In this document: in pieces, positions 1 to 8,319 of the stretch
How the letters are laid out: every line of letters begins with the position of its first letter
Position numbering within the stretch: position 1 is the stretch's first letter
Translations under genes and position numbers: made by a program
Origin: Neobacillus rhizosphaerae
GTDB taxonomy: Bacteria > Bacillota > Bacilli > Bacillales > Cytobacillaceae
Direction: 5' to 3'
DNA: 64,000 bases
Assembly: GCF_937468385.1 (NCBI RefSeq)
Contig: NZ_CALBWS010000002.1
Span: 214,419-278,418, forward strand
The notes under the pieces: model-generated
What the model saw: the letters and a program-made list of their open reading frames with translations, nothing else
What the model was told of the DNA's origin: nothing
Databases searched by the model: none

Positions 1-1
1 A

Positions 2-397
2 ACACAAATCATTGAAAAATGGAAACCTGAAGAGAAAATTATCGAATTTTTAACGGAAATACAGCAAAAAGCCTATAATTTCGTGGAACAGCCTAATTTC
101 TATGATGAATATCTGCTTCCATTAATTACGAAAAATCTGGATGAAATACAAGAAAATCCAGAAAAAATAAATCAGCTGGAATTATGGATTAAGAAACAAA
201 TTTCCATCTTTGTTGATCGAAATCATTCAAAAATAGGAAAACTTGTTGAGGAAAATTTAGAAAAACTTGATAATAAAACACTTATTCACATGATTGAAAC
301 AAATGTCGGGAAAGATTTGCAGTGGATTCGCGTAAACGGTGCTGTTTGCGGATTTTTGATTGGCCTTGTATTAGTAGGAATAAAGGCGTTATTTTAA
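2..397 (+). CDS. DUF445 family membrane protein, C-terminal part
   Basis: The open frame runs in from the left edge, so only the last 131 residues are present; an internal GTG at 83 is not needed as a start. The tail (DLQWIRVNGAVCGFLIGLVL region) is the conserved end of DUF445/UPF0754 proteins: an amphipathic stretch, then a single membrane segment over roughly the last 22 residues. Members such as B. subtilis YheB are membrane proteins of unclear function. A terminator follows 18 bases after the stop. The family call is fairly safe; the function is unknown. Confidence 0.8.
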   Translation, partial: TQIIEKWKPEEKIIEFLTEIQQKAYNFVEQPNFYDEYLLPLITKNLDEIQENPEKINQLELWIKKQISIFVDRNHSKIGKLVEENLEKLDNKTLIHMIETNVGKDLQWIRVNGAVCGFLIGLVLVGIKALF

Positions 398-414
398 CAA
401 AAGACATTTTTGAG

Positions 415-439
415 CACCTTGATTTCAAGGTGTTTTTTT
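415..439 (+). terminator. Rho-independent terminator of the DUF445 gene
   Basis: Seven-base stem CACCTTG/CAAGGTG with a four-base loop, followed directly by seven T residues. Confidence 0.85.
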
Positions 440-566
440 ATATTTTTCACCCAAAAATCCAAAAAAAAAATTTCCTTGTCCTGAAAAAAGGAAAGTTCTT
501 TTTCAATATAGGCCTACATATTTAGTACTGTAGTCACTATTTTCAAGTGAAAAAGGGGGTAGGAAA

Positions 567-935
567 ATGGGATTAAAGTTTATTAAAATCTCTGTTGTGT
601 ATTTTGTCATTGGGGTTTGCATTGGTATGTACATGTCGATGACCCAGAAATTCACTTTCACTTCTGTACACGTTCATATTAATTTATTAGGATGGATGTC
701 AATGGCATTAGCAGGTCTGATTTATGTCGCTTTTCCAAGTGCAGAAAAAACCACATTAGCCAAGGTACACTTCTGGATTCATAATATTTCTCTGCCAATT
801 ATGATGATCGGTCTTGCATTTTTAGTATCAGGGACAGAAAAAGCAGAACCGGCAGTTGCTACAGGTGGCACACTAATGGTTTTAGGTATCATCCTCTTTG
901 CCATCAACGTCTTAAAAAATTGTAAAAACAAATAG
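567..935 (+). CDS. small four-helix membrane protein related to haem-copper oxidase subunit I
   Basis: 122 residues with four predicted membrane helices (about 5-25, 40-57, 69-87, 98-115). The motif HVHINLLGW (35-43) and His68/His72 at helix ends resemble helices of cbb3-oxidase/NorB subunit I, and proteins of this size are commonly labelled cytochrome-c oxidase in Bacillus. It is far too short (a real subunit I is about 450 residues or more) to carry the haem-copper centre, so enzymatic activity is doubtful; a haem- or metal-associated role is inference. The start is set by AGGGGG about 10 bases upstream. Monocistronic, with its own terminator. Confidence 0.75.
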   Translation: MGLKFIKISVVYFVIGVCIGMYMSMTQKFTFTSVHVHINLLGWMSMALAGLIYVAFPSAEKTTLAKVHFWIHNISLPIMMIGLAFLVSGTEKAEPAVATGGTLMVLGIILFAINVLKNCKNK

Positions 936-963
936 TTTGGAATTACTTGTGTTCATTCAGAAA

Positions 964-992
964 AAGACGCCATAATTTGGCGTCTTCTTTTA
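964..992. terminator. Bidirectional terminator between convergent genes
   Basis: Nine-base stem AAGACGCCA/TGGCGTCTT with a five-base loop. A T-rich tract follows on the plus strand and a shorter one on the minus strand. Confidence 0.85.
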
Positions 993-1028
993 TAGGATCA
1001 AAATTAATATCTTTTCACTTTTAGAAAT

Positions 1029-1063
1029 GTCCGGCTACAGCGCCAAGGCGCTTGGGCTTTTCT
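1029..1063. repeat. short GC-rich palindromic repeat fragment
   Basis: Contains AGCGCCAAGGCGCT, a perfect palindrome, in a GC-rich stretch that stands out from its AT-rich surroundings. It looks like the end of the dispersed 'agcgcc' repeats of Bacillus genomes (compare 43627-43775). It abuts the 3' end of ycgQ and may act as its transcript end, but no T run follows on that strand. Confidence 0.4.
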
Positions 1064-1910
1064 AATACCCTCTATACACATACTGTTCCTTAGGGGCAGT
1101 TGTTTTCGTCCATTTCTCAACCTTTAAATAAGGGATATTCGTTTTAAATGGCTGATAATAAATGGTCGAAATTTTTCCTTTTACCGTTATCCATTCATCA
1201 TTTTTCAATTTTATTCCTTCAGGCATGTCAACAAGCATACCAAAGACCCCGGAGTCTGCAATACAATGAATTACGCCAAAACGAAATACAAACAGTTGGT
1301 TTTTATCAATTGTTTCAGCATCATTAAAAACAAAACCTTTAAATTCAAAATCTTTATCTAAAAAATCTCCAGGAAAGTTATAAATAGTTTCCATTCCTTT
1401 TAAATAATTCTTATCATTTAAGATTATGGTTTTTTGTTGAACGTATTTTTTCTTTTCTTTCTTCATTAAAGCATCATAATCGTCTTTCCCATAATAAACA
1501 CTTGTATCAGGACGCAGGAATTGCTGCTGCATAAAAGAGTCCCCTTTTCCTTCATCGTAAATCGGAAAGTGGAATCCCTTTGCCTTAACAATATTTGAAT
1601 CAAGCGTGGCGATTGGAAAAAACAAACCTGAGATTATTGGAAAAGCGAAAATCGGATAGATGAAAAGCTTTTTATACCACTTATCCTCTTTCGCATGATT
1701 ATGGCCGCAATGCTCATGATCGCAGTCTAAATCTTTTGATTGCTCTTTATTCAGCATCAAAATTTGAACAATGGTTAAAACTAATAACCCATAGCCAGCA
1801 GCTGCTGAAAGATAAGAGTATTTCATGTTAATATATTTATTAATATCTCCGGAAAGATGAAGATGAAACAGTAAGTAAGTAAAGCCAATGAGTATCAAAC
1901 TTCTTATCAT
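1062..1910 (-). CDS. ycgQ: YcgQ-like TIGR03943 family permease subunit
   Basis: 282 residues. Three hydrophobic segments near the N-terminus (about 4-20, 33-53, 83-102) precede a soluble C-terminal domain (DUF1980-like). A Cys/His cluster CDHEHCGHNH at 63-72 lies in the loop between segments 2 and 3. The partner permease gene ends 12 bases upstream, so the two are co-transcribed, as in B. subtilis ycgR-ycgQ. The pair is a putative two-component permease of unknown substrate; the His-rich loops suggest metal binding (inference). No terminator with a clear T run is visible after the gene. Confidence 0.85.
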   Translation of the reverse strand: MIRSLILIGFTYLLFHLHLSGDINKYINMKYSYLSAAAGYGLLVLTIVQILMLNKEQSKDLDCDHEHCGHNHAKEDKWYKKLFIYPIFAFPIISGLFFPIATLDSNIVKAKGFHFPIYDEGKGDSFMQQQFLRPDTSVYYGKDDYDALMKKEKKKYVQQKTIILNDKNYLKGMETIYNFPGDFLDKDFEFKGFVFNDAETIDKNQLFVFRFGVIHCIADSGVFGMLVDMPEGIKLKNDEWITVKGKISTIYYQPFKTNIPYLKVEKWTKTTAPKEQYVYRGY

Positions 1911-1922
1911 ATTTACAACTCC

Positions 1923-2810
1923 TTAAAACAACAAAGAGTAGACAAAGACAACTGCAAAAACGGAAGCAACAATCATAAATACAAGTCGTTTTTTAAATGT
2001 TGCCAGCATCATCATTAAATTCTTAATATCCACCATTGGGCCAAACACTAAAAAGGCTAACAGTGAACCAGTAGAAAACGTTGTTCTAAACGACGAAGCA
2101 ATAAAGGCATCCGCTTCAGAACATAATGATAGAATAAATGACAGTGCCATCATCACGATTGATGACGAGGCCGGTCCATGTCCTATTGAAACAAGTGTAG
2201 CTGTTTTAATATAGGTCTGTACAGCTGCAGCAATTAGTGACCCGATAATTAAATACTTGCCCATCGAGAAAAATTCTTCAACAGCATGTTCAAGTGTCTG
2301 TTTCACTTTCTTCCAAACCGTTGTTTTTTCATGATGATGATGATCATGATGATGATTTTCTTTGAACGGATTCCCTTTATACCGATAAGCAATTAATATT
2401 CCAACTGCAAGTGCAACAACGATTGCACCAAGTGCACGGTACAGTGGCATTTTCCAATCACTTCCGAAGGCGATATACGTAGCAAATAAAACTACTGGAT
2501 TAATGATTGGAGCAGTTAACATAAAGGCAATACCAGCTGAAATCGGCACTCCTTTGGATACAAGCCTGCTGACAATCGGAACTATTCCACATTCACAGGA
2601 AGGAAATAGAATACCTAAAAAGCTCGCAAAAATGACCGCAAGAATTGGATTTTTAGGCATAATCTTCGCTATCATTTCTTCTGTCACAAATATTTGAATG
2701 ATTCCCGAGATTAAAACCCCGAGAGTCACAAATGGTAATGCTTCAATAAGGATAGAGATAAAGATGGTATTCATCTGTAAAAATGACTGTGGCAATGAGA
2801 TACCAAACAT
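1923..2810 (-). CDS. ycgR: YcgR-like permease (UPF0718/DUF318 family)
   Basis: 295 residues, about eight membrane helices. The conserved SCECG (71-75) and the ALPFVTLG and MLTAPIINP segments are typical of DUF318 permeases. A central cytoplasmic loop holds HHHDHHHH (153-160), a likely metal-binding stretch. First gene of the ycgR-ycgQ operon, with GGAGGA upstream of the ATG and a promoter at 2846-2875. The substrate is unknown; the paired His-rich loops in both subunits point to a metal, but that is inference. Confidence 0.85.
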   Translation of the reverse strand: MFGISLPQSFLQMNTIFISILIEALPFVTLGVLISGIIQIFVTEEMIAKIMPKNPILAVIFASFLGILFPSCECGIVPIVSRLVSKGVPISAGIAFMLTAPIINPVVLFATYIAFGSDWKMPLYRALGAIVVALAVGILIAYRYKGNPFKENHHHDHHHHEKTTVWKKVKQTLEHAVEEFFSMGKYLIIGSLIAAAVQTYIKTATLVSIGHGPASSSIVMMALSFILSLCSEADAFIASSFRTTFSTGSLLAFLVFGPMVDIKNLMMMLATFKKRLVFMIVASVFAVVFVYSLLF

Positions 2811-2845
2811 AGTAGTCCTCCTAATAACTAAAACTCATGTTGACT

Positions 2846-2880
2846 ACTATACTCGGATTCTTTTATTTCGTCCAACGAAA
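2846..2880 (-). promoter_or_regulatory. ycgRQ promoter with overlapping palindrome
   Basis: On the minus strand, -35 TTGGAC (2870-2875) and -10 TATAGT (2846-2851) are separated by 18 bases. The -35 lies inside the perfect inverted repeat TTTCGTTGGACGAAA (2866-2880), which is well placed as a repressor operator. It does not look like the Zur or Fur boxes I know. Confidence 0.55.
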
Positions 2881-2920
2881 AATTTGGTATTAAGTAAAAA
2901 ATATTCTCCCACCTATTTTT

Positions 2921-2957
2921 GAGAAAAAAATACTGCCAGCCAATTATTAGGCGGCAG
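2921..2957 (-). terminator. Terminator of the acid phosphatase gene
   Basis: Stem CTGCCGCC/GGC-GGCAG-type pairing with one bulged base (2933-2941 with 2950-2957), followed on the minus strand by TATTTTTTTC. Confidence 0.75.
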
Positions 2958-2966
2958 CATATCTGA

Positions 2967-3785
2967 TTATGGTTGAAATGGCTGTAAGCTATTTTTCCTA
3001 AGCTTCAATCTTTCATCAATGGACTTTATGGAATCGTAATGATAAATCGCCCCTTCCCAATCCCCATACATCGGGTTAGGGAAGACAATTAGTTTTCTGC
3101 CAAATTCCTCTTTTTGTTTATTTACCGCTCCTATCCTTCCAGATACCGTCAACTCGTCAAATCCACTGAAATCACCAAGATTATCTCCAAACAATAGAAC
3201 AACCTCATGGGTTCTAGCTACTTGCCCACGTCTGTCTTCTTTTCCTCTTTCACCTTTTTGCTTCAAAAACACATGATCTGCATCAGCCTGTGGTGCACCA
3301 ACTGCTAGTAAATTTTTTATGGTTACTGCTTTTTTAGTTTCTTTTCGGTTGGAAATGTAGAAAATAGCCACACCCTTTGAATCGGCGTACTTTAAAAATT
3401 CAATGGCCCCTGGGAGTGCCTTTGCCTCTGCCCTATCAACCCACAAACTCCAATTTAATGGAAAGCCCTCCCTTGACACTATTTTCCCTGCAAATAGCGG
3501 GCTATTATCGATTACAGTCTCGTCTAAATCAAGGACAATTGCTGGTTTTAAGCCTTTTTTCATCACCTTTTTATTCAAGATTTCATCTAATCTCATTTTT
3601 CCAATGTTGTAGCCCTGATAAAACAAAGCTTTCGCTTCGCCTGATGTTTGAAACCAGAGAACAGACATTGTGTTTTGTTCTGCCAAGCTTGCGGGTGTAC
3701 TTGTCCCGGTTTGTGCGCAGGCACTAATAGCGGAAAGAGAAAGTGCTAAGACAGCTGCTGTTATCAATGCTGCTATTTTTTTCAT
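2967..3785 (-). CDS. 5'-nucleotidase, lipoprotein e(P4)-type class C acid phosphatase
   Basis: 272 residues. A lipoprotein signal peptide (charged MKK, hydrophobic core 5-19) ends in a lipobox at ISAC with Cys23 as the lipidated residue, so the enzyme is probably anchored outside the membrane. The HAD/DDDD motif DLDETVIDNSP begins at D86 (D86 and D88 catalytic), and the distal acidic motif is GDNLGDF near residue 200. The family hydrolyses phosphomonoesters including nucleotides and NMN at the cell surface. Monocistronic with a terminator. Confidence in the family is high; the physiological substrate is unknown. Confidence 0.9.
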   Translation of the reverse strand: MKKIAALITAAVLALSLSAISACAQTGTSTPASLAEQNTMSVLWFQTSGEAKALFYQGYNIGKMRLDEILNKKVMKKGLKPAIVLDLDETVIDNSPLFAGKIVSREGFPLNWSLWVDRAEAKALPGAIEFLKYADSKGVAIFYISNRKETKKAVTIKNLLAVGAPQADADHVFLKQKGERGKEDRRGQVARTHEVVLLFGDNLGDFSGFDELTVSGRIGAVNKQKEEFGRKLIVFPNPMYGDWEGAIYHYDSIKSIDERLKLRKNSLQPFQP

Positions 3786-3867
3786 CTCAACGAACCCTCC
3801 TTATTTATACCCTATTAGTATGTGGAAAAATGAAAAATCTAAGCGATGGGGCTAATTGAAAAATCAA

Positions 3868-3897
3868 AATAAAAAGGAGACCCATTTCTGGTCCCCG
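3868..3897 (-). terminator. Terminator of the amino acid permease gene
   Basis: GGGGACC pairs with GGTCTCC (one G-T pair) around a six- to seven-base loop, followed on the minus strand by TTTTTATTTT. Confidence 0.7.
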
Positions 3898-3904
3898 AGT
3901 ATTT

Positions 3905-5305
3905 TTAACTAATACGTTTAATACCTTTTGATTGGCTGGTTTCTCTTTTATGAAAACCTTTTATATAGTAAACAGCGACTAAGAAGACTAGGAAGAATGG
4001 ACCAATATATAGCGCAATTCTTGTATCCGGATTATAAGCCATAAGACCAATAACAAATACTAAAAAAGCTAAGGCAATATAAGAAGTATATGGGAATAAC
4101 GGCATCTTATATTTCAATGCTTTCGACTCTCCCGGATCTAATGATTTACGATAACGAATTTGCGATAACAGAATGACACCCCAAGTCCAAATTGCTCCGA
4201 ATGTTGCGATGCTTGTTACCCAAGTAAAAACTTTAGCAGGAACAATATAATTTAAGACAACTCCAATTAACAGAGCTCCTCCAGATGCTAAAACCGCTAT
4301 CCCTGGCACACCGCTTTTTGTCACTTTTCCAAAACTCGGTGGTGCCTCTCCATGCTCAGCTAGGTTAAATAGCATTCGAGCCGTACTAAAAATCCCACTA
4401 TTACATGATGAAAGAGCAGCCGTAAGTACTACGAAATTAATAATTCCCGCCGCACCTGGGATACCAATTTTTTCAAAGGTGAGGACAAAAGGACTTCCTT
4501 TAGTGCCAATTTCCTCCCAAGGATAAATGGACATAATCACAAACAAGGCACCTACGTAAAAAATAAGAATACGCCAGAAAACAGTATCAATTGCCCTTGA
4601 AAGGGATTTTTCTGGATTTTTAACCTCACCTGCTGTAACCCCAATCATTTCAATCCCAAGATAAGCAAACATTACCATTTGCAATGACAATAAAACACCT
4701 TTAATTCCATTAGGGAACAAACCACCATGCGCCCATAAATTACGAATCCCAGTTGCAATACCGCCATTACCGAATCCAAAGATAATCATTCCTGCACCTA
4801 CTGCAATCATGGCAATAATCGTTACAATTTTTATTAGAGCAAACCAAAATTCTAATTCTCCGTAGGCTTTTACTGCAAGGAAATTGACTGTCGCCATGAT
4901 GACAAGGGCAGCAAGAGCCCAGATCCAGCGAGGTACATCAGGATACCAATATTCCATGTATATCCCTACAGCTGTAATTTCTGCCATACAAGTAACGACC
5001 CACAAAAACCAATAGTTCCAGCCTGTTATATATCCTGCAAGCGGCCCTAGATAATCACGTGCATACTTACTAAATGAACCAGCGACAGGCTTTTGAATAG
5101 CCATTTCTCCAAGTGCCCGCATAATAAAAAACATGATAAGTCCAGCAAATGCATATCCAAAAATAATTCCCGGACCAGCCATTTCAATTGCTTTTGCAGA
5201 ACCGAGAAATAGCCCGACCCCGATAGCAGCCCCTAAGGACATTAAAGTTATATGCCTTTCCTCCAAGCCGCGATGAAGTTCTTTCCCGTGATTGTTTTGA
5301 TTCAT
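3905..5305 (-). CDS. APC-superfamily amino acid permease, probably for alanine
   Basis: 466 residues, 12 predicted helices, with the AAT-family signature SLGAAIGVGLFLGSA (23-37). It resembles B. subtilis AlaP (YtnA) and related AAT permeases that import alanine, proline or other neutral amino acids by proton symport. It is divergent from the adeR-ald-alr genes, so alanine uptake is the most economical reading, but the substrate cannot be read from sequence. A cre-like site at 5565-5581 lies in the shared upstream region, suggesting CcpA control of this gene or adeR. A related arginine, GABA or lysine permease is the alternative. Confidence 0.8.
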   Translation of the reverse strand: MNQNNHGKELHRGLEERHITLMSLGAAIGVGLFLGSAKAIEMAGPGIIFGYAFAGLIMFFIMRALGEMAIQKPVAGSFSKYARDYLGPLAGYITGWNYWFLWVVTCMAEITAVGIYMEYWYPDVPRWIWALAALVIMATVNFLAVKAYGELEFWFALIKIVTIIAMIAVGAGMIIFGFGNGGIATGIRNLWAHGGLFPNGIKGVLLSLQMVMFAYLGIEMIGVTAGEVKNPEKSLSRAIDTVFWRILIFYVGALFVIMSIYPWEEIGTKGSPFVLTFEKIGIPGAAGIINFVVLTAALSSCNSGIFSTARMLFNLAEHGEAPPSFGKVTKSGVPGIAVLASGGALLIGVVLNYIVPAKVFTWVTSIATFGAIWTWGVILLSQIRYRKSLDPGESKALKYKMPLFPYTSYIALAFLVFVIGLMAYNPDTRIALYIGPFFLVFLVAVYYIKGFHKRETSQSKGIKRIS

Positions 5306-5740
5306 ATATTAATCTCCCCCTGATTAATAATTTCTAATTTCTCAATCATCCCATTTTGCTCTTATTAATAATATCCCTTCTTTAGAATAGAAATAAAGTT
5401 ATTTTTCGTTTTAAAGAGTTTTTCTTAAAAGAAGTTTTTCCTTCCGAAAAATCAAGTATTCTTTTGTAAGGGTTTTTATTAAACATAACAATAAATCAAC
5501 TACATCAAGCGGTATACCCATTATTAGGAAAAGTAATAAAAATTCTTCGTCCTCCTCTTTTAGATTGGTAGCGCTTTCAAGAAAGATAATATTTGCAATA
5601 ATTACTTTTTTGAATTTTGCCTGAAGTTATTTTAACATTATTGTGTACAATTTCTTTTGTATAAATAAATGAAATTCTATCTTTTTTTTTGTAAAATTAA
5701 ACAAACACTAAAAAACACAACACAAATATTCATTCATTAA
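5306..5740. other. Divergent regulatory region between permease and adeR
   Basis: 435 bases without a plausible gene, very AT-rich. It should carry the promoters of both divergent genes. Apart from the cre-like site (5565-5581) I see no strong -35/-10 pair that I would defend. Confidence 0.6.
5565..5581. promoter_or_regulatory. cre-like site (CcpA)
   Basis: TTGGTAGCGCTTTCAAG matches the catabolite-responsive consensus WTGNNARCGNWWWCAWW at all but the last position. It lies about 160 bases before adeR and 260 before the permease start. CcpA control of alanine catabolism is inferred. Confidence 0.6.
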
Positions 5741-6994
5741 ATGGAGGTCAATATTTTGAATACTAGACTACCTGATCCTTTTAAAACCGCAATTGATAGT
5801 TTGGATGATTTTGCAGACCTAATTAGTCAAGTATTAAAATGCCCCATTACAATTGAGGATTCAAACCACCGGCTTCTAGCCTATAGCACCCATGATGAGC
5901 GAACGGATCCCGCAAGAATTTCAACTATTATCGGCCGCAGAGTACCGGAAAAAGTCATCAATCAATTATGGAAAGAAGGAACGATACCAGCTTTATTAAA
6001 AACGAAGGAGCCTATTCATGTTAAGAGCATGGATGATATTGGGCTAAGCCATCGAGTCGCCATCTCCATTTGGAAGGATGAAGAGGTGTTAGGATTTATT
6101 TGGGCTTTGGAAATTGATAAATTATTAAATGAAGAAGATTTCAATTTATTAAAAAAAGCAGCAAACACGGCAAAAAACAAGCTTTTACAACTGCAAACTC
6201 GAAAAAACAAGAAGGAAGAGCGATTTCAAGAATTTTTTTGGAAATTGTTAACAGGCCATATAGAGGATCGGGAAGAAATAATGGAGCATTTCCAAACAAT
6301 GCAGATAACGCCAGCCTCCTCTTTTGCCGTTCTTGTTTTTCAGTTTCAAAAGAACATCACCGACAAAGATGAGCAAAATATCTCTTATATATTGAAAACT
6401 ACCCAGCGCATCCAAATCATGCTCTATACAATCGACTGCAACCAGCTTATTCTGCTCGTATCTGGAACAAATATGGAGAACCCACTCAATGAAATAAACC
6501 ATTTTGTTCAAACATTTATGTCAAAAACAATGGAACGTTACGGTGTAATGGATATCAGTCCTGCCTACAGCGGAATTTATGATAATTACCAAAAAATCAG
6601 TAAAGCCTATAAAGAAACATTGGCAGTATTATCGATAAAGGAAAAGTTCCCCTTAGAAACAAAAACCATTCACAATTACACAAAATTAGGAATATATCAA
6701 CTTTTTGACCTGCTTTTAGAAAAAAGAAAGAATGAAACATATGAAAACCCTTCACTGAAAATGCTTGAAGAATATGATCAAAAGCATAACAGCAATCTCG
6801 TCGAGACATTAGAAATATTTTTAACAAAAGACAATAATATAAATGATACCGCCAAAGAATTAAATGTCCACGCCAACACGTTAAATTATCGGTTAAAGAG
6901 AATTGCTGAGATTGGTGAAGTGGATTTCAAGGATCCAAATCAAAAAATGCTGCTCTACCTCGATTTAAAGCTGAAAAAATACCAGGGGATTTGA
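5741..6994 (+). CDS. adeR: PucR-family regulator AdeR, activator of ald
   Basis: 417 residues. The N-terminal half is a GAF/PucR-type sensory region (DQLADLI-like start, then roughly 20-170); the C-terminus (about 360-412) is the PucR helix-turn-helix with LNVHANTLNYRLKRI. B. subtilis AdeR (YukF) is a PucR-type activator encoded next to ald and needed for its induction by alanine; the same arrangement is seen here (ald starts 125 bases downstream). The ATG at 5741 overlaps the GGAGG run, so a TTG a few codons in (about 5756, spacing suits the GGAGG) may be the true start. No terminator precedes ald. Confidence 0.85.
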   Translation: MEVNILNTRLPDPFKTAIDSLDDFADLISQVLKCPITIEDSNHRLLAYSTHDERTDPARISTIIGRRVPEKVINQLWKEGTIPALLKTKEPIHVKSMDDIGLSHRVAISIWKDEEVLGFIWALEIDKLLNEEDFNLLKKAANTAKNKLLQLQTRKNKKEERFQEFFWKLLTGHIEDREEIMEHFQTMQITPASSFAVLVFQFQKNITDKDEQNISYILKTTQRIQIMLYTIDCNQLILLVSGTNMENPLNEINHFVQTFMSKTMERYGVMDISPAYSGIYDNYQKISKAYKETLAVLSIKEKFPLETKTIHNYTKLGIYQLFDLLLEKRKNETYENPSLKMLEEYDQKHNSNLVETLEIFLTKDNNINDTAKELNVHANTLNYRLKRIAEIGEVDFKDPNQKMLLYLDLKLKKYQGI

Positions 6995-7119
6995 ACATTT
7001 TGTGAAAATCCCCAAAAACATTACTAATCTTTCTCCTTTATAAACAAAGAAATTCGTTGGCAAACCTTTTATACTTAGGCATAGCAAAATTACTTTAAGC
7101 ATTAAGGGGATGAATTAGA

Positions 7120-8253
7120 ATGTTTATTGGTGTACCTAAAGAAATTAAAAACAATGAAAATCGCGTTGCTCTTACGCCTGCAGGTGTCGTTTCATTCTTG
7201 ACTGCCGGTCATAATGTATTAGTAGAAAAAGACGCCGGAATTGGAAGCGGTTTCACGAATGAGGATTATGTAAAAGCTGGTGCAGAGATTATTGACAATG
7301 CAGAAAATGTATGGGCTAAATCAGATATGATTATGAAAGTAAAAGAGCCTCTTTCAAGTGAGTATCAATACTTCCGTTCAGGTTTAATTCTATTTACCTA
7401 CTTACACCTAGCAGCTGAGCCAGCGCTTGCACTGGCATTAAAGGAAAAAGGTGTTATCGCAGTTGCTTATGAAACTGTGGCAGTTAACAGAACTCTTCCA
7501 CTTCTCACCCCTATGAGTGAAGTTGCTGGACGGATGGCAGCCCAAATTGGTGCTCAGTTCTTGCAAAAAAATAACGGTGGCCAAGGAATCCTGCTCGCAG
7601 GTGTCCCTGGGGTAAACCGCGGTAAGGTTACCATCATCGGTGGTGGAATTGTTGGTACAAACGCAGCTAAAATGGCCATCGGTTTAGGTGCTGACGTGAC
7701 AATCATCGACTTAAGTGCTGACCGCTTACGCCAGCTTGACGATATTTTCGGAAATCAAATCAAAACATTAATGTCTAATCCTATGAACATCGCAGAAGCG
7801 GTGGCAGAGGCTGATCTTTTAATCGGTGCTGTTTTGATTCCTGGTGCTAAAGCACCTAAATTAGTTAAAGAAGAGATGGTTAAATCAATGAAGCCTGGTT
7901 CTGTCATTGTCGACGTTGCTATCGACCAAGGTGGAATTGTTGAAACATGTGATCACATCACAACTCATGATAATCCTACATTTGTCAAACATGGTGTTGT
8001 CCACTATTCTGTTGCTAATATGCCTGGTGCCGTTCCAAGAACTTCAACAATTGCATTAACAAATGTTACGGTTCCTTATGCATTGCAAATTGCAAATAAA
8101 GGGGTTTTCAAAGCCATCTCTGAAAATGCTGCTTTATTGCTTGGCGTTAACGTAGCCAACGGTGAAATCACTTATGAAGCAGTAGCAAAAGATCTTGGTT
8201 ATGATTATGTAACAGTAGAAAAAGCATTAGAAAAAGAACTTGCTGCTGTTTAA
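7120..8253 (+). CDS. ald: alanine dehydrogenase
   Basis: 377 residues, the usual Ald length. It oxidatively deaminates L-alanine to pyruvate with NAD, feeding carbon and nitrogen metabolism and, in B. subtilis, supporting sporulation. Visible features are the N-terminal [20 protein letters not shown] signature, the active-site LHLAAEP histidine near 95, the NAD-binding GGGIVG near 173-178 and the closing domain with [19 protein letters not shown] precedes the ATG. Preceded by adeR and followed by a strong terminator and alr. Expression is probably AdeR-dependent, since only weak promoter elements are visible. Confidence 0.97.
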   Translation: MFIGVPKEIKNNENRVALTPAGVVSFLTAGHNVLVEKDAGIGSGFTNEDYVKAGAEIIDNAENVWAKSDMIMKVKEPLSSEYQYFRSGLILFTYLHLAAEPALALALKEKGVIAVAYETVAVNRTLPLLTPMSEVAGRMAAQIGAQFLQKNNGGQGILLAGVPGVNRGKVTIIGGGIVGTNAAKMAIGLGADVTIIDLSADRLRQLDDIFGNQIKTLMSNPMNIAEAVAEADLLIGAVLIPGAKAPKLVKEEMVKSMKPGSVIVDVAIDQGGIVETCDHITTHDNPTFVKHGVVHYSVANMPGAVPRTSTIALTNVTVPYALQIANKGVFKAISENAALLLGVNVANGEITYEAVAKDLGYDYVTVEKALEKELAAV

Positions 8254-8267
8254 CAGTCTACTCTTTT

Positions 8268-8298
8268 CCCCTCAAGAACTATCTTGAGGGGATTTTTG
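8268..8298 (+). terminator. Terminator of ald
   Basis: Ten-base stem CCCCTCAAGA/TCTTGAGGGG with a four-base loop, followed by ATTTTTG. It lies just before alr, so alr is probably transcribed by read-through or from its own promoter. Confidence 0.9.
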
Positions 8299-8319
8299 TC
8301 GTCAAAGGGGATGGATTAT

